A stretch of DNA of 64,000 bases from Dyadobacter endophyticus (GTDB lineage: Bacteria; Bacteroidota; Bacteroidia; Cytophagales; Spirosomataceae): NCBI RefSeq assembly GCF_014641595.1, contig NZ_BMIA01000002.1, positions 1,302,001-1,366,000 of the forward strand, read 5' to 3'. The position numbers and the translations under genes are program-made. The notes beneath the pieces are model-generated. The model made no database searches. It saw only the letters and a list, made by a program, of their open reading frames with translations, and was not told the DNA's origin. Shown here piece after piece: positions 26,901 through 34,513 of the stretch; the first letter of the stretch is position 1, and each line of letters begins with the position of its first letter.

Positions 26901-27336
26901 TCAGGATGCACTGTTTGGTGGAAACGCGCAGGCGGGCCGTCGCTACTTCATGACGAGTTCGGCTGCCGAATGCGTGCGTTGCCACTCGATCGGCGGACAG
27001 GGCGGAGAAGTTGGCCCTAACCTTTCGAACATCGGCAGCGTCCTCACGCGCGAGCAAATCCTGCAAGCACTCGTGGAGCCGAGCGCGCGCCTGTCGCCTG
27101 GTTTTGGAATGGTCATGCTCACGCTAAAAGACGGTACTTCCGCAGCCGGGATCCTGGCCCAGGAAAACGAGCATGAACTGATCTTGAAAACCTCGGAAGC
27201 AGAGCCGCTGAAAATCGCCGTTTCACGCATTGTCAAACGCGAAAACGTACCATCGAGCATGCCACCGATGGGTAATATCATGTCAAAAAGAGAGATTCGC
27301 GACGTGGTGGAATTCCTTTCGGGCTTGAAGAAGTAA
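23905..27336 (+). CDS. PVC-type heme-binding membrane-bound dehydrogenase with HEAT repeats
   Basis: A 1143-residue exported lipoprotein: basic start, hydrophobic segment and V-V-S-C lipobox near residue 24. Residues about 60-480 form a PQQ/NHL-like beta-propeller of the 'putative membrane-bound dehydrogenase' type. This part carries three calcium-loop-like inserts, D-L-N-G-D-G-S-H-D, D-T-D-N-D-G-I-A-D and D-T-N-G-D-G-V-L-D. Residues about 500-1000 are HEAT/armadillo-like helical repeats. The C terminus is a cytochrome c domain with one heme site C-V-R-C-H at about 1022-1026. This design is shared with Planctomycetes and Verrucomicrobia and is thought to oxidise a sugar or alcohol and pass electrons to the heme. 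Substrate is unknown. It has its own terminator. Confidence 0.85.
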   Translation: MISKKHLKTPLTLMAATTIAVVSCMKMAPMSSGPVVKTNSTKVVVKEDAATGKARAKEIREKTVVKLADGLKLDLWASDSLAPDPVAIAMDDAGRVYLNRTNRQKNSEFDIRGHRNWITESIALQTVEDRRKFLHKTFAPEKSKENNWLKDLNGDGSHDWKDLAVEKDEVWRIEDTDNDGIADVSMRILDDFFDEVSDVAGGLLVRAKDIFVTIAPDVWRLRDTNGDGVLDEKTSISHGYGVHIGFSGHGMSNPIEGPDGKIYWNIGDIGANITTAEGVKHEHPNSGIIARSNPDGSDFEIFAHGLRNTHEFVFDEYGNLISSDNDGDHPGESERLVHVVEGSDAGWRSNWQYGKYTDPKNNSYKVWMDEKLFKPRWEGQAAYIIPPIQNFHNGPTGMQYNPGTALGKDWKNKFFLVEFVGNPARSPIWSFGLKPKGASFVLDGEKNILTGILPTGIRFGPDGALYVADWINGWDTKNYGRVWKLDVTDEKNDLKAIRTETKRLMQLDYTKQSDDALLPLLSYEDMRIRQKAQFELASRGAKGAAVLSKAIEQKGNQFGRIHGIWGMGQLARQEKSYANVLMTLLKDSDEEITVQAAKVLGDAKIAEAGPMLIPMLASKNPRVQFFAAQALGRVKDKNAVQPLIDMVKANNDQDVYIRHAGVLALSRIGEVAPIVALANSPEKSLRIAGVLVLRRMKNEQISAFLKDKDEYIVTEAARGINDDLSIPAALPALAAVLKEKGFTSEPLLRRAINAALRVGGDAQLNDLIAFAKRKDVDKAIRAEALATLGTWASPSVTDRVDGRYRGPMERDPAGVKAKIKPVVADLLQENEPAILIATAQMLTNLNVSDNNAALAKILNDSNDPKVRAAMLVALNDLKYTDMETVMKKGMSDADADVRTAALGMVGSVNMSKEALTDISNAIFEKGSVREQQQILKVLGSLPVAKTETIFTGLIGKMADNKLPQNLLLDLGEAVDSTKSSTLLAKIAPLRKQGSTAADYQDALFGGNAQAGRRYFMTSSAAECVRCHSIGGQGGEVGPNLSNIGSVLTREQILQALVEPSARLSPGFGMVMLTLKDGTSAAGILAQENEHELILKTSEAEPLKIAVSRIVKRENVPSSMPPMGNIMSKREIRDVVEFLSGLKK

Positions 27337-27353
27337 CCGATAGATCGCTAAAT

Positions 27354-27393
27354 AAAGTAAGCCCCGGAATTTTTAATTTCGGGGCTTACTTTT
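27354..27393 (+). terminator. intrinsic terminator after the heme-binding dehydrogenase
   Basis: A 12-bp perfect outer stem (27354-27365 with 27381-27392) extended inward by further pairs encloses an A/T-rich loop. It is followed by a short T-run. Confidence 0.85.
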
Positions 27394-27455
27394 ATGGGCC
27401 GATTATCGCATCTTGCAAAGGCAGGATTTTAATTCATCAACACCAAAAAATTCGA

Positions 27456-28487
27456 ATGGAATTCGACAAAAAAGAAGCGGAGGTTGTCAACCGGGCGATT
27501 CAATCCTGGGAAGATGAGGCTCGCATTTCGAAGGAACTCGCGACGGAGTTACGGACCAGTTACAGCGTCCGGAATGCAAACGTGGATGCAATTGCCATTT
27601 ACGCCCTGATTTCGGCGATTTCGTGCGGGTTGCTGGCTTTTGGGGCGCTGGTGTTGGATGAGAAATGGATTGAATTGCTGCGCAAGCGGTGGGGTTTCTC
27701 CGAGAATATCGTTGGTATATTGTTCACATTCGTGGCGGGGCTTTTCGTGTACCTGGCCAAGCGGCGCATCGGTAATTCTACGGGCGCGAAAGCAAGCAAT
27801 GAGGTTTACAATATCGCTATCATTCTGACAGTCGCAATCGCGATCACCTACTGGACGCGTGGGTTGCTTGATGGCCCAGGCAACTATGCATTTCCGCTGC
27901 TTTTTGCTAGCATTGCCTATGCCGGAGTCGCTGTTTTCCTTCGATCAACATTGCTCTGGATCGCAGCGATTATCGCACTGGCAGGCTGGTGGGGTGCGCA
28001 AACGCATTACTGGTCGGGCGGGAGCTTTCGCTTCCTGGGCATGAATTACCCGCTTCGTATGACGGTATTCGGGCTGGTGATCTGGGGGATGTCGTGGGTA
28101 GTCGGGCAAGTACGCTCACTTGCCTTTTTGAAGGATGTGACTTTTACAATTGGCCTACTGCTGTTTCTCGTCGCTGGCTGGACCTTGTCGATTTTCGGTA
28201 ACTATGCCGACTATGAAGGGTGGAAGATGCTTAAACAAAGTCACTTCTGGTTCTGGGCAGTCGGTTTTACACTGGTACTGGCGGGAATGCTTTATTATGC
28301 ATTTCAATACAAGCAGGAAACCTTGCGCGACCTTTGCCTCGTTTTCTTCTTGCTGAATATTTATACCCGCTATTTCGAATATTTCTGGGATCGTACCAAC
28401 GCAGGGATTTTCTTTGCATTGCTGGCGTTATCCTTTTGGTTCGTAGCCAAAAAAGCCGAGCAGTGGCGCGGCAAAACCGCCGGCTGA
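27456..28487 (+). CDS. DUF2157-like multi-pass membrane protein
   Basis: A 343-residue membrane protein. The N-terminal 45 residues are charged and helical (A-I-Q-S-W-E-D-E-A-R-I-S), resembling the cytosolic start of DUF2157 proteins. About nine hydrophobic helices follow, separated by short loops such as K-R-R-I-G-N-S. No transporter signature or catalytic motif was recognised. The family assignment is tentative. It follows a strong terminator, so it begins a new transcription unit, and a small hypothetical gene lies 27 bp downstream. Function is unknown. Confidence 0.7.
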   Translation: MEFDKKEAEVVNRAIQSWEDEARISKELATELRTSYSVRNANVDAIAIYALISAISCGLLAFGALVLDEKWIELLRKRWGFSENIVGILFTFVAGLFVYLAKRRIGNSTGAKASNEVYNIAIILTVAIAITYWTRGLLDGPGNYAFPLLFASIAYAGVAVFLRSTLLWIAAIIALAGWWGAQTHYWSGGSFRFLGMNYPLRMTVFGLVIWGMSWVVGQVRSLAFLKDVTFTIGLLLFLVAGWTLSIFGNYADYEGWKMLKQSHFWFWAVGFTLVLAGMLYYAFQYKQETLRDLCLVFFLLNIYTRYFEYFWDRTNAGIFFALLALSFWFVAKKAEQWRGKTAG

Positions 28488-28514
28488 GCCTTAATTTTAG
28501 TTAAATACCTTATC

Positions 28515-28859
28515 ATGAGCAATATCAGACCCATCCGCCCCGAAGAAGTTGACTTGATCCATTTCCTGCTCGAAAAACTGGAATTCGATCCGATCGATTA
28601 TCCTGTGAGTGAAATGGTGGATGAATATGAAGGTGGGAAAATGGGTAGTATCAGCCTTGGCGGCGATGTGAATGCTTACGCAGGAGACCTGATTCAGGCC
28701 GAGTACGTCGATATCGATAACACGCCGGTGGTCATTACATTGACACAGGATACCAACGGCCGATTGCTCGACCTCGATTTTTGGAAAGTAGATTTCACCA
28801 AATTATTGGAATACCCCACTCCCGACCGGCTGATATTCGGCAAGACGCCCGAGGAATAA
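28515..28859 (+). CDS. small acidic hypothetical protein (DUF6984-like)
   Basis: A 114-residue acidic protein without signal peptide. The N terminus I-R-P-I-R-P-E-E-V-D-L-I-H-F-L-L-E-K-L resembles DUF6984 proteins, but I am not certain of the match. The remainder is beta-rich, with A-E-Y-V-D-I-D-N-T-P-V-V-I-T-L-T and D-L-D-F-W-K-V-D-F. It lies 27 bp after the DUF2157-like gene, so the two may be co-transcribed, and converges with the MFS gene with 4 bp between stops. Function unknown; possibly an immunity- or accessory-type protein. Confidence 0.65.
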   Translation: MSNIRPIRPEEVDLIHFLLEKLEFDPIDYPVSEMVDEYEGGKMGSISLGGDVNAYAGDLIQAEYVDIDNTPVVITLTQDTNGRLLDLDFWKVDFTKLLEYPTPDRLIFGKTPEE

Positions 28860-28863
28860 CCCG

Positions 28864-30105
28864 TTACTCCTCCTCGTAATCCAGCTCCTTGCCATAAGTT
28901 TCCTCCATCTGCCAGAGCGATAGCAACGCCAGCGAAAAGCATAATGCGCCCACAATAGCGCCTGAATGCAAAACGCCCGAATCCTTTTTCAGGAACTGGA
29001 ACAATGGCAACGTGAGCAAAACCGTTGCACGTACATTATTGGCAACCGATGTAGTGACCGTCGCGCGCAGATTGGTACCGAATTGCTCGGCCGTGGTAGT
29101 GAGGAACATGGCAATGTAGCCGATCGAGAAGCCAAGCCACATGTAACAAATGTACAATGTAGTGGCATTGTTGATGCCTCCGGAAAGTAACCACACCACG
29201 CCAGCCAGCGTCATCAGCATCATCAGCAATATCGCTTTTCGCCGTGAATGCATCCATTGGCTCAGTATCCCGCTAAAAAAGTCGCCTGTGACAACGCCTA
29301 TGTACGTGTATAGCACGCAGGTACCCGCCTGGACTTCGTCGGTAATTCCTAGCGCTTTGGCAAATTCGTTACCAAAAGTGGAGTAAATGCCTATTACCAT
29401 GTACGTTGGCAAACCAATGCCCATGCACCGCACATAGCGCACGAACCGCGACCAGCTGGTGAATATCGTCCACCAGGGCACAGGCTTGGAGCCCCGTTTT
29501 TCCAGACTTTTATTAAAAACAAAGGATTCGAGTACATTAATGCGCAAAATCAGCAGAATCAATCCCATACCTCCGCCGATGAAATAGGCCATCCGCCAGT
29601 CCGTAAGTTTTACAGCAAAAAACGCTGCAATGGCACCGGCCAGGCCTACACTTGCCACAACCGAAGCTCCGTAACCTCGTAATTCCTTTGGCAATATCTC
29701 GGCTATCAATGTAATGCCGGCGCCCAGTTCACCTGCCAGGCCGAAACCCGCAATAAACCGCAGCATCGAATAGATTTCAACATTTTGAGTAAAACCACAG
29801 GCGATATTCGCCAGCGAATAGGTCAATATCGAGCCGAAAAGGACGGACCGACGGCCGAGCTTATCCCCCAATATCCCCCACATAAAACCACCGACAAGCA
29901 GCCCGGCCTGCTGCCAGTTGTAAATGTTAGCGCCAATCTGCGAGATTTCCTCTTCCGAAAGCCCGAGGTCTTTCAGGCTGGGAACGCGCACGATATTGAA
30001 GAGCAGCAAATCGTACACATCCACGAAATAGCCCAGCGAGGCTACGATGACGGGTAATGTAAGTACGGCGCTGAGTTTGGGCTGAACAGGCATGACGGCG
30101 GTCAT
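28864..30105 (-). CDS. MFS transporter (metabolite:proton symporter type)
   Basis: A 413-residue permease with about twelve membrane helices. The MFS motif A between helices 2 and 3 reads G-I-L-G-D-K-L-G-R-R-S-V-L-F-G near residues 80-94. Helices 4-5 carry R-F-I-A-G-F-G-L-A-G-E-L-G-A-G, typical of the metabolite:H+ symporter and aromatic-acid/sialate branch. The loop between helices 6 and 7 is charged. The N terminus is short and soluble. It starts 14 bp after the arfB stop, so the two are probably co-transcribed although unrelated in function. The substrate is probably a small organic acid or sugar acid; this is inferred. Confidence 0.85.
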   Translation of the reverse strand: MTAVMPVQPKLSAVLTLPVIVASLGYFVDVYDLLLFNIVRVPSLKDLGLSEEEISQIGANIYNWQQAGLLVGGFMWGILGDKLGRRSVLFGSILTYSLANIACGFTQNVEIYSMLRFIAGFGLAGELGAGITLIAEILPKELRGYGASVVASVGLAGAIAAFFAVKLTDWRMAYFIGGGMGLILLILRINVLESFVFNKSLEKRGSKPVPWWTIFTSWSRFVRYVRCMGIGLPTYMVIGIYSTFGNEFAKALGITDEVQAGTCVLYTYIGVVTGDFFSGILSQWMHSRRKAILLMMLMTLAGVVWLLSGGINNATTLYICYMWLGFSIGYIAMFLTTTAEQFGTNLRATVTTSVANNVRATVLLTLPLFQFLKKDSGVLHSGAIVGALCFSLALLSLWQMEETYGKELDYEEE

Positions 30106-30119
30106 AAAGGTGTTTTCGT

Positions 30120-30527
30120 TTATTCGTCAAAAGGTTTGCGGCGCATCGACTTAATGGCGGCGTTGCGTTGTTTGGCCTTCAATCTGTCAAGTTTGGAGGC
30201 CAATGTAGGCCTGGTAGCTTTGCGGTCTTTTTCGACGGTAAGTGCCTGGCGGACGAGGCGATCGAATTTCTCGACAACCTTTTCCTTGTTGGCCAGCTGC
30301 GAGCGCTCAGTCTGGTGATATAATACGAGCACTTTACCGTTCGTTAATCGGTTGGATAATTTTTCGGTCAGCTTTTGCTTGTCCTCGCCGGTCAGGAATT
30401 GCGAATTCGGGATATCAAAACGCAGTTCTACCTTTGTTTCGACCTTATTCACATTTTGCCCTCCCTTACCACCGCTCCGGGCTGTCTGAAAGACGAGTTC
30501 GGAATGCAGGATTTCAGGATTTATCAT
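30120..30527 (-). CDS. arfB: alternative ribosome-rescue factor ArfB (peptidyl-tRNA hydrolase)
   Basis: A 135-residue release-factor-like protein. The catalytic G-G-Q lies at residues 22-24 within S-G-G-K-G-G-Q-N-V-N-K-V, and the family's K-V-E-L-R-F follows. The C-terminal tail is Lys/Arg-rich (K-A-K-Q-R-N, M-R-R-K-P), as needed to enter the empty mRNA channel of stalled ribosomes. It lacks the codon-recognition domain of full release factors, and its length is normal for ArfB. It hydrolyses peptidyl-tRNA on non-stop ribosomes. The MFS gene follows 14 bp downstream. A 14-bp palindrome lies just upstream. Confidence 0.93.
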   Translation of the reverse strand: MINPEILHSELVFQTARSGGKGGQNVNKVETKVELRFDIPNSQFLTGEDKQKLTEKLSNRLTNGKVLVLYHQTERSQLANKEKVVEKFDRLVRQALTVEKDRKATRPTLASKLDRLKAKQRNAAIKSMRRKPFDE

Positions 30528-30544
30528 TGGTAATTAAAGTTTTG

Positions 30545-30558
30545 TTAACACGTGTTAA
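30545..30558. promoter_or_regulatory. 14-bp perfect palindrome in a divergent promoter region
   Basis: TTAACACGTGTTAA lies 17 bp upstream of the arfB start and 89 bp upstream of the divergent DUF6600 gene. Position and symmetry suggest an operator. No matching regulator is encoded nearby. Confidence 0.4.
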
Positions 30559-30647
30559 TGTCCGGCGGGGCCATTAAACCAGAATCTAAAAGTAACGTCC
30601 AAGAATCGATTTTTAAACAACAGGAAAACAATTAAAAACATAAAGTC

Positions 30648-31952
30648 ATGGACACCATGCGTACACTAAGAATAATCGGTCTGCTCATTTTAATGCTCGG
30701 CGGTGTTTCGGTTTCTAACAAAACCCAGGCACAACCCGGTTTCAGGATCTCATTTGAAACTTTCTATGACGAGCTTTCTCCCTACGGCCGGTGGGTGCGT
30801 AATCCGCATTACGGTTCCGTCTGGATCCCCGACGTTCCCCGTGGCTTCCAGCCCTACTCCACCGCGGGTTATTGGGAACAAACGGAATATGGAAACACCT
30901 GGGTTTCGGAATACGATTGGGGCTGGGCTCCATTCCACTACGGCCGCTGGTCTTACGACGACTATTACGGCTGGTTCTGGGTACCCGATTACGAATGGGG
31001 ACCTGCGTGGGTTAACTGGCGCTCGGGTGGCGGCTACTACGGCTGGGCACCGCTGGGGCCGGGTGTGAATATCAATGTGTCGATCAATATTCCGTCGTTC
31101 TGGTGGGTGTTTGTACCGCAACGCTATGTACTGAGTCCCAGCTGGCATTCTTACTGCGCTCCGCAACGACGCGTATCGCATTATTACAACAACACCGTGG
31201 TAATTAACAACTATTACCGAAACAATAACCGCACGTATGTATACGGCCCGCGCCGCGACGAGATCGAACGTATTACCCGCAGAAGCGTACCTGTACGTAC
31301 GATCGACGCCAGCCCGAGAGGTCGGGGACGGGTGATTATCGCCGACCGCGGCAATGGCCGGTACGACTATGGAACCCGTGACAACGACCGCGGAGGCCGC
31401 ACCATCGACGCCAACCCGCGTATCGACAGAAGCAACCGCAACGACGATAACCGCGTTGAACCTGGTGACAATTCAAGACGTGGCTCGCGTAATCCATTCG
31501 AAGACCGTAACAATGGCCGTAACGAACGCAACCGCGAATCGAATGATAATCGCAGCGATCGCTACGAAGCTCCCAATCCGGGCCGAAATGACCGCTACGA
31601 AACGCCGAATCCAAGCCGGAATGATCGCAACGAAGCACCTAACCGCTCGGAACGCAACCGCGACTACGGCAACCCGGGCAATAGCCCCGAACGTAACGGA
31701 GGCTTTGGTGGACGTGCCGAACGCGTGGAACGTCCGAACATTGAACGCCCTGAAAGACAGGAACGCAGCAACCGGACATTCGAACCGGCACCGCGCGTAG
31801 AACGGCAGGAAAGAAGCGCACCGGAGCCACGCAGCAACGACCGTGGTAACCGTGGCGGCGACAACGGAGGCGGCAATCGCGGCGGCGGCGATAATGGAAA
31901 CCGTGGCGGAGGCGGCGGTTCCAGCGAACGCAGCGGCAGAGGACCAAGATAA
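30648..31952 (+). CDS. secreted DUF6600 protein with basic low-complexity tail
   Basis: A 434-residue exported protein. A signal peptide (about 1-26, ending T-Q-A-Q) is followed by a DUF6600 domain (about 35-155) made of repeated Y/W/G-rich units such as Y-G-R-W-V, G-Y-W-E-Q-T, Y-D-W-G-W-A-P-F-H-Y-G-R-W and G-Y-Y-G-W-A-P-L-G-P-G. A middle part (about 160-235) has many Tyr and Asn. The rest is an Arg/Asn/Asp/Gly-rich repetitive tail with several N-P-x-R-N-D-R-Y-E units. It probably sits in the envelope or extracellular matrix; the function of DUF6600 is not known. Antisense frames across the tail are composition artefacts. Confidence 0.85.
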   Translation: MDTMRTLRIIGLLILMLGGVSVSNKTQAQPGFRISFETFYDELSPYGRWVRNPHYGSVWIPDVPRGFQPYSTAGYWEQTEYGNTWVSEYDWGWAPFHYGRWSYDDYYGWFWVPDYEWGPAWVNWRSGGGYYGWAPLGPGVNINVSINIPSFWWVFVPQRYVLSPSWHSYCAPQRRVSHYYNNTVVINNYYRNNNRTYVYGPRRDEIERITRRSVPVRTIDASPRGRGRVIIADRGNGRYDYGTRDNDRGGRTIDANPRIDRSNRNDDNRVEPGDNSRRGSRNPFEDRNNGRNERNRESNDNRSDRYEAPNPGRNDRYETPNPSRNDRNEAPNRSERNRDYGNPGNSPERNGGFGGRAERVERPNIERPERQERSNRTFEPAPRVERQERSAPEPRSNDRGNRGGDNGGGNRGGGDNGNRGGGGGSSERSGRGPR

Positions 31953-31968
31953 TTGCAAGCCTTAACAT

Positions 31969-32014
31969 AAAAACAACCCGGCGGGATAGTAGTATTCTCC
32001 ACCGGGTTGTTTTT
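31969..32014 (+). terminator. intrinsic terminator after the DUF6600 gene
   Basis: A 13-bp stem (31969-31981 with 32002-32014) with a 20-base loop. The right arm ends in a T-run, and the complementary A-run at the left foot could let it act on both strands. Confidence 0.8.
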
Positions 32015-32094
32015 GTTTATGAAGACTTTCGATTTACGTTTCGAAAACAGATAAAAATGTTATTTTTAGCTTGATCCCCAACCCACGGTATTGA

Positions 32095-33114
32095 ATGGAA
32101 ATACAATTTGACATTGAGTTCAAAGAGAGTGCACCCAAGTACATGCAAATCATCAAATCGCTTTTGCAGGCGATTAGTAAAGGAAAGCTGAAACGAGGCG
32201 ACAAGATCCCTTCTATTAACCAGTTAAGTGAAGAATACCTGCTTTCCCGCGATACCGTCGAAAAGGCCTACAAGCACCTCATCAAGGACGGCGTGCTGAT
32301 TTCAGTTCGCGGAAAAGGCTATTTTATCAACCGAGTGGATATTGAAACGTCGCTGCGCATTTTGTTGGTTTTTAATAAGATCAGCAACTATAAAAAACAG
32401 GTTTACAATGCATTTGTTGAGAATATCGGCCGCAATGTGAACGTCGACCTGCATATTCATCACTCCAATACCAATATTTTCAAAAACCTGATCAAGAATA
32501 GCCTGGGCGAGTACGACTATTATGTGATCATGCCGCATTTCTATGAAAAAGCAGAGGAGGCTATCGAAACGCTGAAAATGATCCCGCCTGAAAAGCTGAT
32601 CCTGCTCGACAAGGACATCGAGTTCAACAGCAAAAAGCATTCGTCCGTTTTCCAGAATTTTGAAAAGGACATTGTATATGCGCTCAATGAAGCCGTGGAT
32701 TTATTGAAGGTTTACAGAAAGCTGATCCTCATTTTCCCCACCATGATCCGCTATCCGAAGGAAATCATCAAAGGTTTCCGGATTTTCTGCATCCAGCACG
32801 AGTTCGAGCACGAGATCATGTATGATTTTCATGAAAACGGCGTGGCTGTGCAGGATACGGCTTATGTGGTGATTGAAGAAAATGATCTGGTGAATCTGAT
32901 CAAGAAGTGTAAAGAACAACAACTTACCGTTGGGAAAGACATTGGCATTATCTCCTACAACGAGACACCGCTGAAAGAAATCTTGCTCGACGGCATTACC
33001 ACCATCTCCACCGACCATGAGCAAATGGGTAAAACTGCGGCAGAGATTATCAAGGAAGGGAAGCGGGCGATTGTCAAAAACCCGTTTACGCTGATCAGGC
33101 GGAAGTCGCTTTGA
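32095..33114 (+). CDS. GntR-family regulator with sugar-binding sensor domain
   Basis: A 339-residue repressor-type regulator. The N-terminal winged helix (about 10-78) has the GntR hallmarks G-D-K-I-P-S-I-N-Q-L-S, S-R-D-T-V-E-K-A-Y-K-H-L and G-K-G-Y-F. From about residue 85 it continues into a periplasmic-binding/LacI-like sensor domain, with D-I-G-I-I-S-Y-N-E-T-P near residue 282 and T-T-I-S-T-D-H-E-Q-M-G-K-T-A near 303. That fold binds a sugar. It is convergent with rhaI, the stops being about 50 bp apart across a long hairpin. It probably controls the L-rhamnose genes, with rhamnose or rhamnulose as effector. That target is inference from position. Confidence 0.87.
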   Translation: MEIQFDIEFKESAPKYMQIIKSLLQAISKGKLKRGDKIPSINQLSEEYLLSRDTVEKAYKHLIKDGVLISVRGKGYFINRVDIETSLRILLVFNKISNYKKQVYNAFVENIGRNVNVDLHIHHSNTNIFKNLIKNSLGEYDYYVIMPHFYEKAEEAIETLKMIPPEKLILLDKDIEFNSKKHSSVFQNFEKDIVYALNEAVDLLKVYRKLILIFPTMIRYPKEIIKGFRIFCIQHEFEHEIMYDFHENGVAVQDTAYVVIEENDLVNLIKKCKEQQLTVGKDIGIISYNETPLKEILLDGITTISTDHEQMGKTAAEIIKEGKRAIVKNPFTLIRRKSL

Positions 33115-33115
33115 T

Positions 33116-33161
33116 GGATGTCAGTCTGAGCGGACGGGGCCGCCCGCTCAGACTGACATCC
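33116..33161. terminator. 18-bp perfect hairpin between convergent regulator and rhaI
   Basis: Arms 33116-33133 and 33144-33161 pair perfectly around a 10-base GC-rich loop. The hairpin begins right after the regulator stop and ends one base before the rhaI stop codon. T-runs are lacking, so the termination mechanism is uncertain. Confidence 0.65.
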
Positions 33162-34445
33162 TTAAAGCCCCGTCGCTACCGTCAGCTTACCACGCTCGTT
33201 AAGCAGCTCATTGCGCACACCCAGGTGACGGTACAGACCGATCGGGTCGAGCGAGCCGCCGCTCAGGCGCATGGCCTCGCGTACGAGCGGGCGCACATCC
33301 GTGCGGAATGCGTTTTGCAGGATTTGCTGGGCAAATACCACGTCGTTTTCGACCCGAGCCTGTTCCAGTTTTTTGCTATCGACGAGCAAAGCCTGCGCCT
33401 GTGCGATCAATATTGCTTCTACCGATTGCAGCAAATCTTCCAAAGGATCTTTCACATTGTGGCTGGCGTCGATCATCCATGCGTAAGTATCGCTTGCGCG
33501 GTTGGCGCGTTTCATACCTTCTACAAGCTCAACGAAGATCAGGAACAGCTGGTAAGGACGGATAGCGCCTACGGTAAGGTCGTCATCGCCATATTTAGAA
33601 TCGTTGAAATGGAAACCAGCCAGTCGGCCTTCCATCATCAATGTCGCTACAATTTGCTCGATGTTTGCATTAGGCAAATGGTGTCCCAAATCAACCAGTA
33701 CATCCGCTTTCGGACCGAGTTTCTGACAGAAAAGCAGCGAACTGCCCCAGTCCTGGATCACGGTTGAATAGAAATTGGGCTCGTAGGCTTTGTATTCCAC
33801 ATAAACCTTCCAGTCGTCGGGCAATGCTGCATAGATTTCCTGCAATGATTCGAGCGTGTTCTGGAATGCCCTTACAAAATTCGACTGACCCGGGAAGCAA
33901 GAGCCGTCCGAAAGCCAGATCGACAATGCTTTGGAACCGAGGTTCTCGCCGTGTTTAATTACTTCAATATTGTGTTCGACCGCCTGCTTTCGCACCTTCG
34001 CGTCTACGTGCGAGAGCGAGCCGAATTTGTATGAAAGCGCCTGGTCCTTCTGGTCCTGGAATGTATTCGAGTTCACCGCATCGAATTTCAGGTCCAGCGA
34101 TGCCGCGAGGTCTATAATCGGTTGGGCCTGGCCTGGAATGTCCCAGGGAATATGCAGCGAAATAGAGCCGCTGGAACGGTTCAATGTGTGCAGCAAGCCT
34201 ACATCTTCGATTTTCTCTTCCAATGAACGGGGCTCTCCTACTCCCGAGAAACGCCCAAAACGTGTACCGCCGGTGCCCAATGCCCAGCTCGGAATCGCGA
34301 CCTGGAATGCTTCCAGCAATTTTACAATGTCTTTGGCATTGATCCCCTGCTCACCCAGCTGCTCTTGGAGGAATATGAACTGGTTGTTATGCCGCGAAAA
34401 CAGGCTGTCGTTATGCTGGTCGATCTGATATTGTTCAATTTTCAT
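33162..34445 (-). CDS. rhaI: L-rhamnose isomerase, RhaI type
   Basis: A 427-residue sugar isomerase from ATG 34445, chosen since M-K-I-E-Q-Y-Q-I-D-Q-H-N begins the conserved domain; a start at 34472 would add 9 unmatched residues. The TIM-barrel shows W-A-L-G-T-G-G-T-R-F-G-R-F near residue 53, H-I-P-W-D-I-P-G, L-W-L-S-D-G-S near 184, V-D-L-G-H-H-L-P-N and M-I-D-A-S-H-N-V-K-D. These supply metal and substrate contacts in the RhaI (Pseudomonas stutzeri-like) family. It converts L-rhamnose to L-rhamnulose. It lies 68 bp downstream of the aldolase/dehydrogenase fusion and forms an operon with it. No rhamnulokinase is in the window. Confidence 0.88.
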   Translation of the reverse strand: MKIEQYQIDQHNDSLFSRHNNQFIFLQEQLGEQGINAKDIVKLLEAFQVAIPSWALGTGGTRFGRFSGVGEPRSLEEKIEDVGLLHTLNRSSGSISLHIPWDIPGQAQPIIDLAASLDLKFDAVNSNTFQDQKDQALSYKFGSLSHVDAKVRKQAVEHNIEVIKHGENLGSKALSIWLSDGSCFPGQSNFVRAFQNTLESLQEIYAALPDDWKVYVEYKAYEPNFYSTVIQDWGSSLLFCQKLGPKADVLVDLGHHLPNANIEQIVATLMMEGRLAGFHFNDSKYGDDDLTVGAIRPYQLFLIFVELVEGMKRANRASDTYAWMIDASHNVKDPLEDLLQSVEAILIAQAQALLVDSKKLEQARVENDVVFAQQILQNAFRTDVRPLVREAMRLSGGSLDPIGLYRHLGVRNELLNERGKLTVATGL

Positions 34446-34513
34446 CTGGATAGAATTAAAAAGACTTGGCAAGTTGAAAAACCCGCCAAGTCTGATTTAA
34501 CATATTTTGATCA

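Noticed and set aside
31336..31968. Several overlapping frames on both strands with Ala/Val/Thr or Cys/Arg-rich products
   Set aside because: They are composition artefacts of the repetitive Arg/Asn codons in the DUF6600 protein tail.
33111..33767. Rightward 218-codon frame starting at the end of the GntR gene
   Set aside because: It lies antisense to rhaI, whose protein is well conserved; codon pattern mirrors the real gene.
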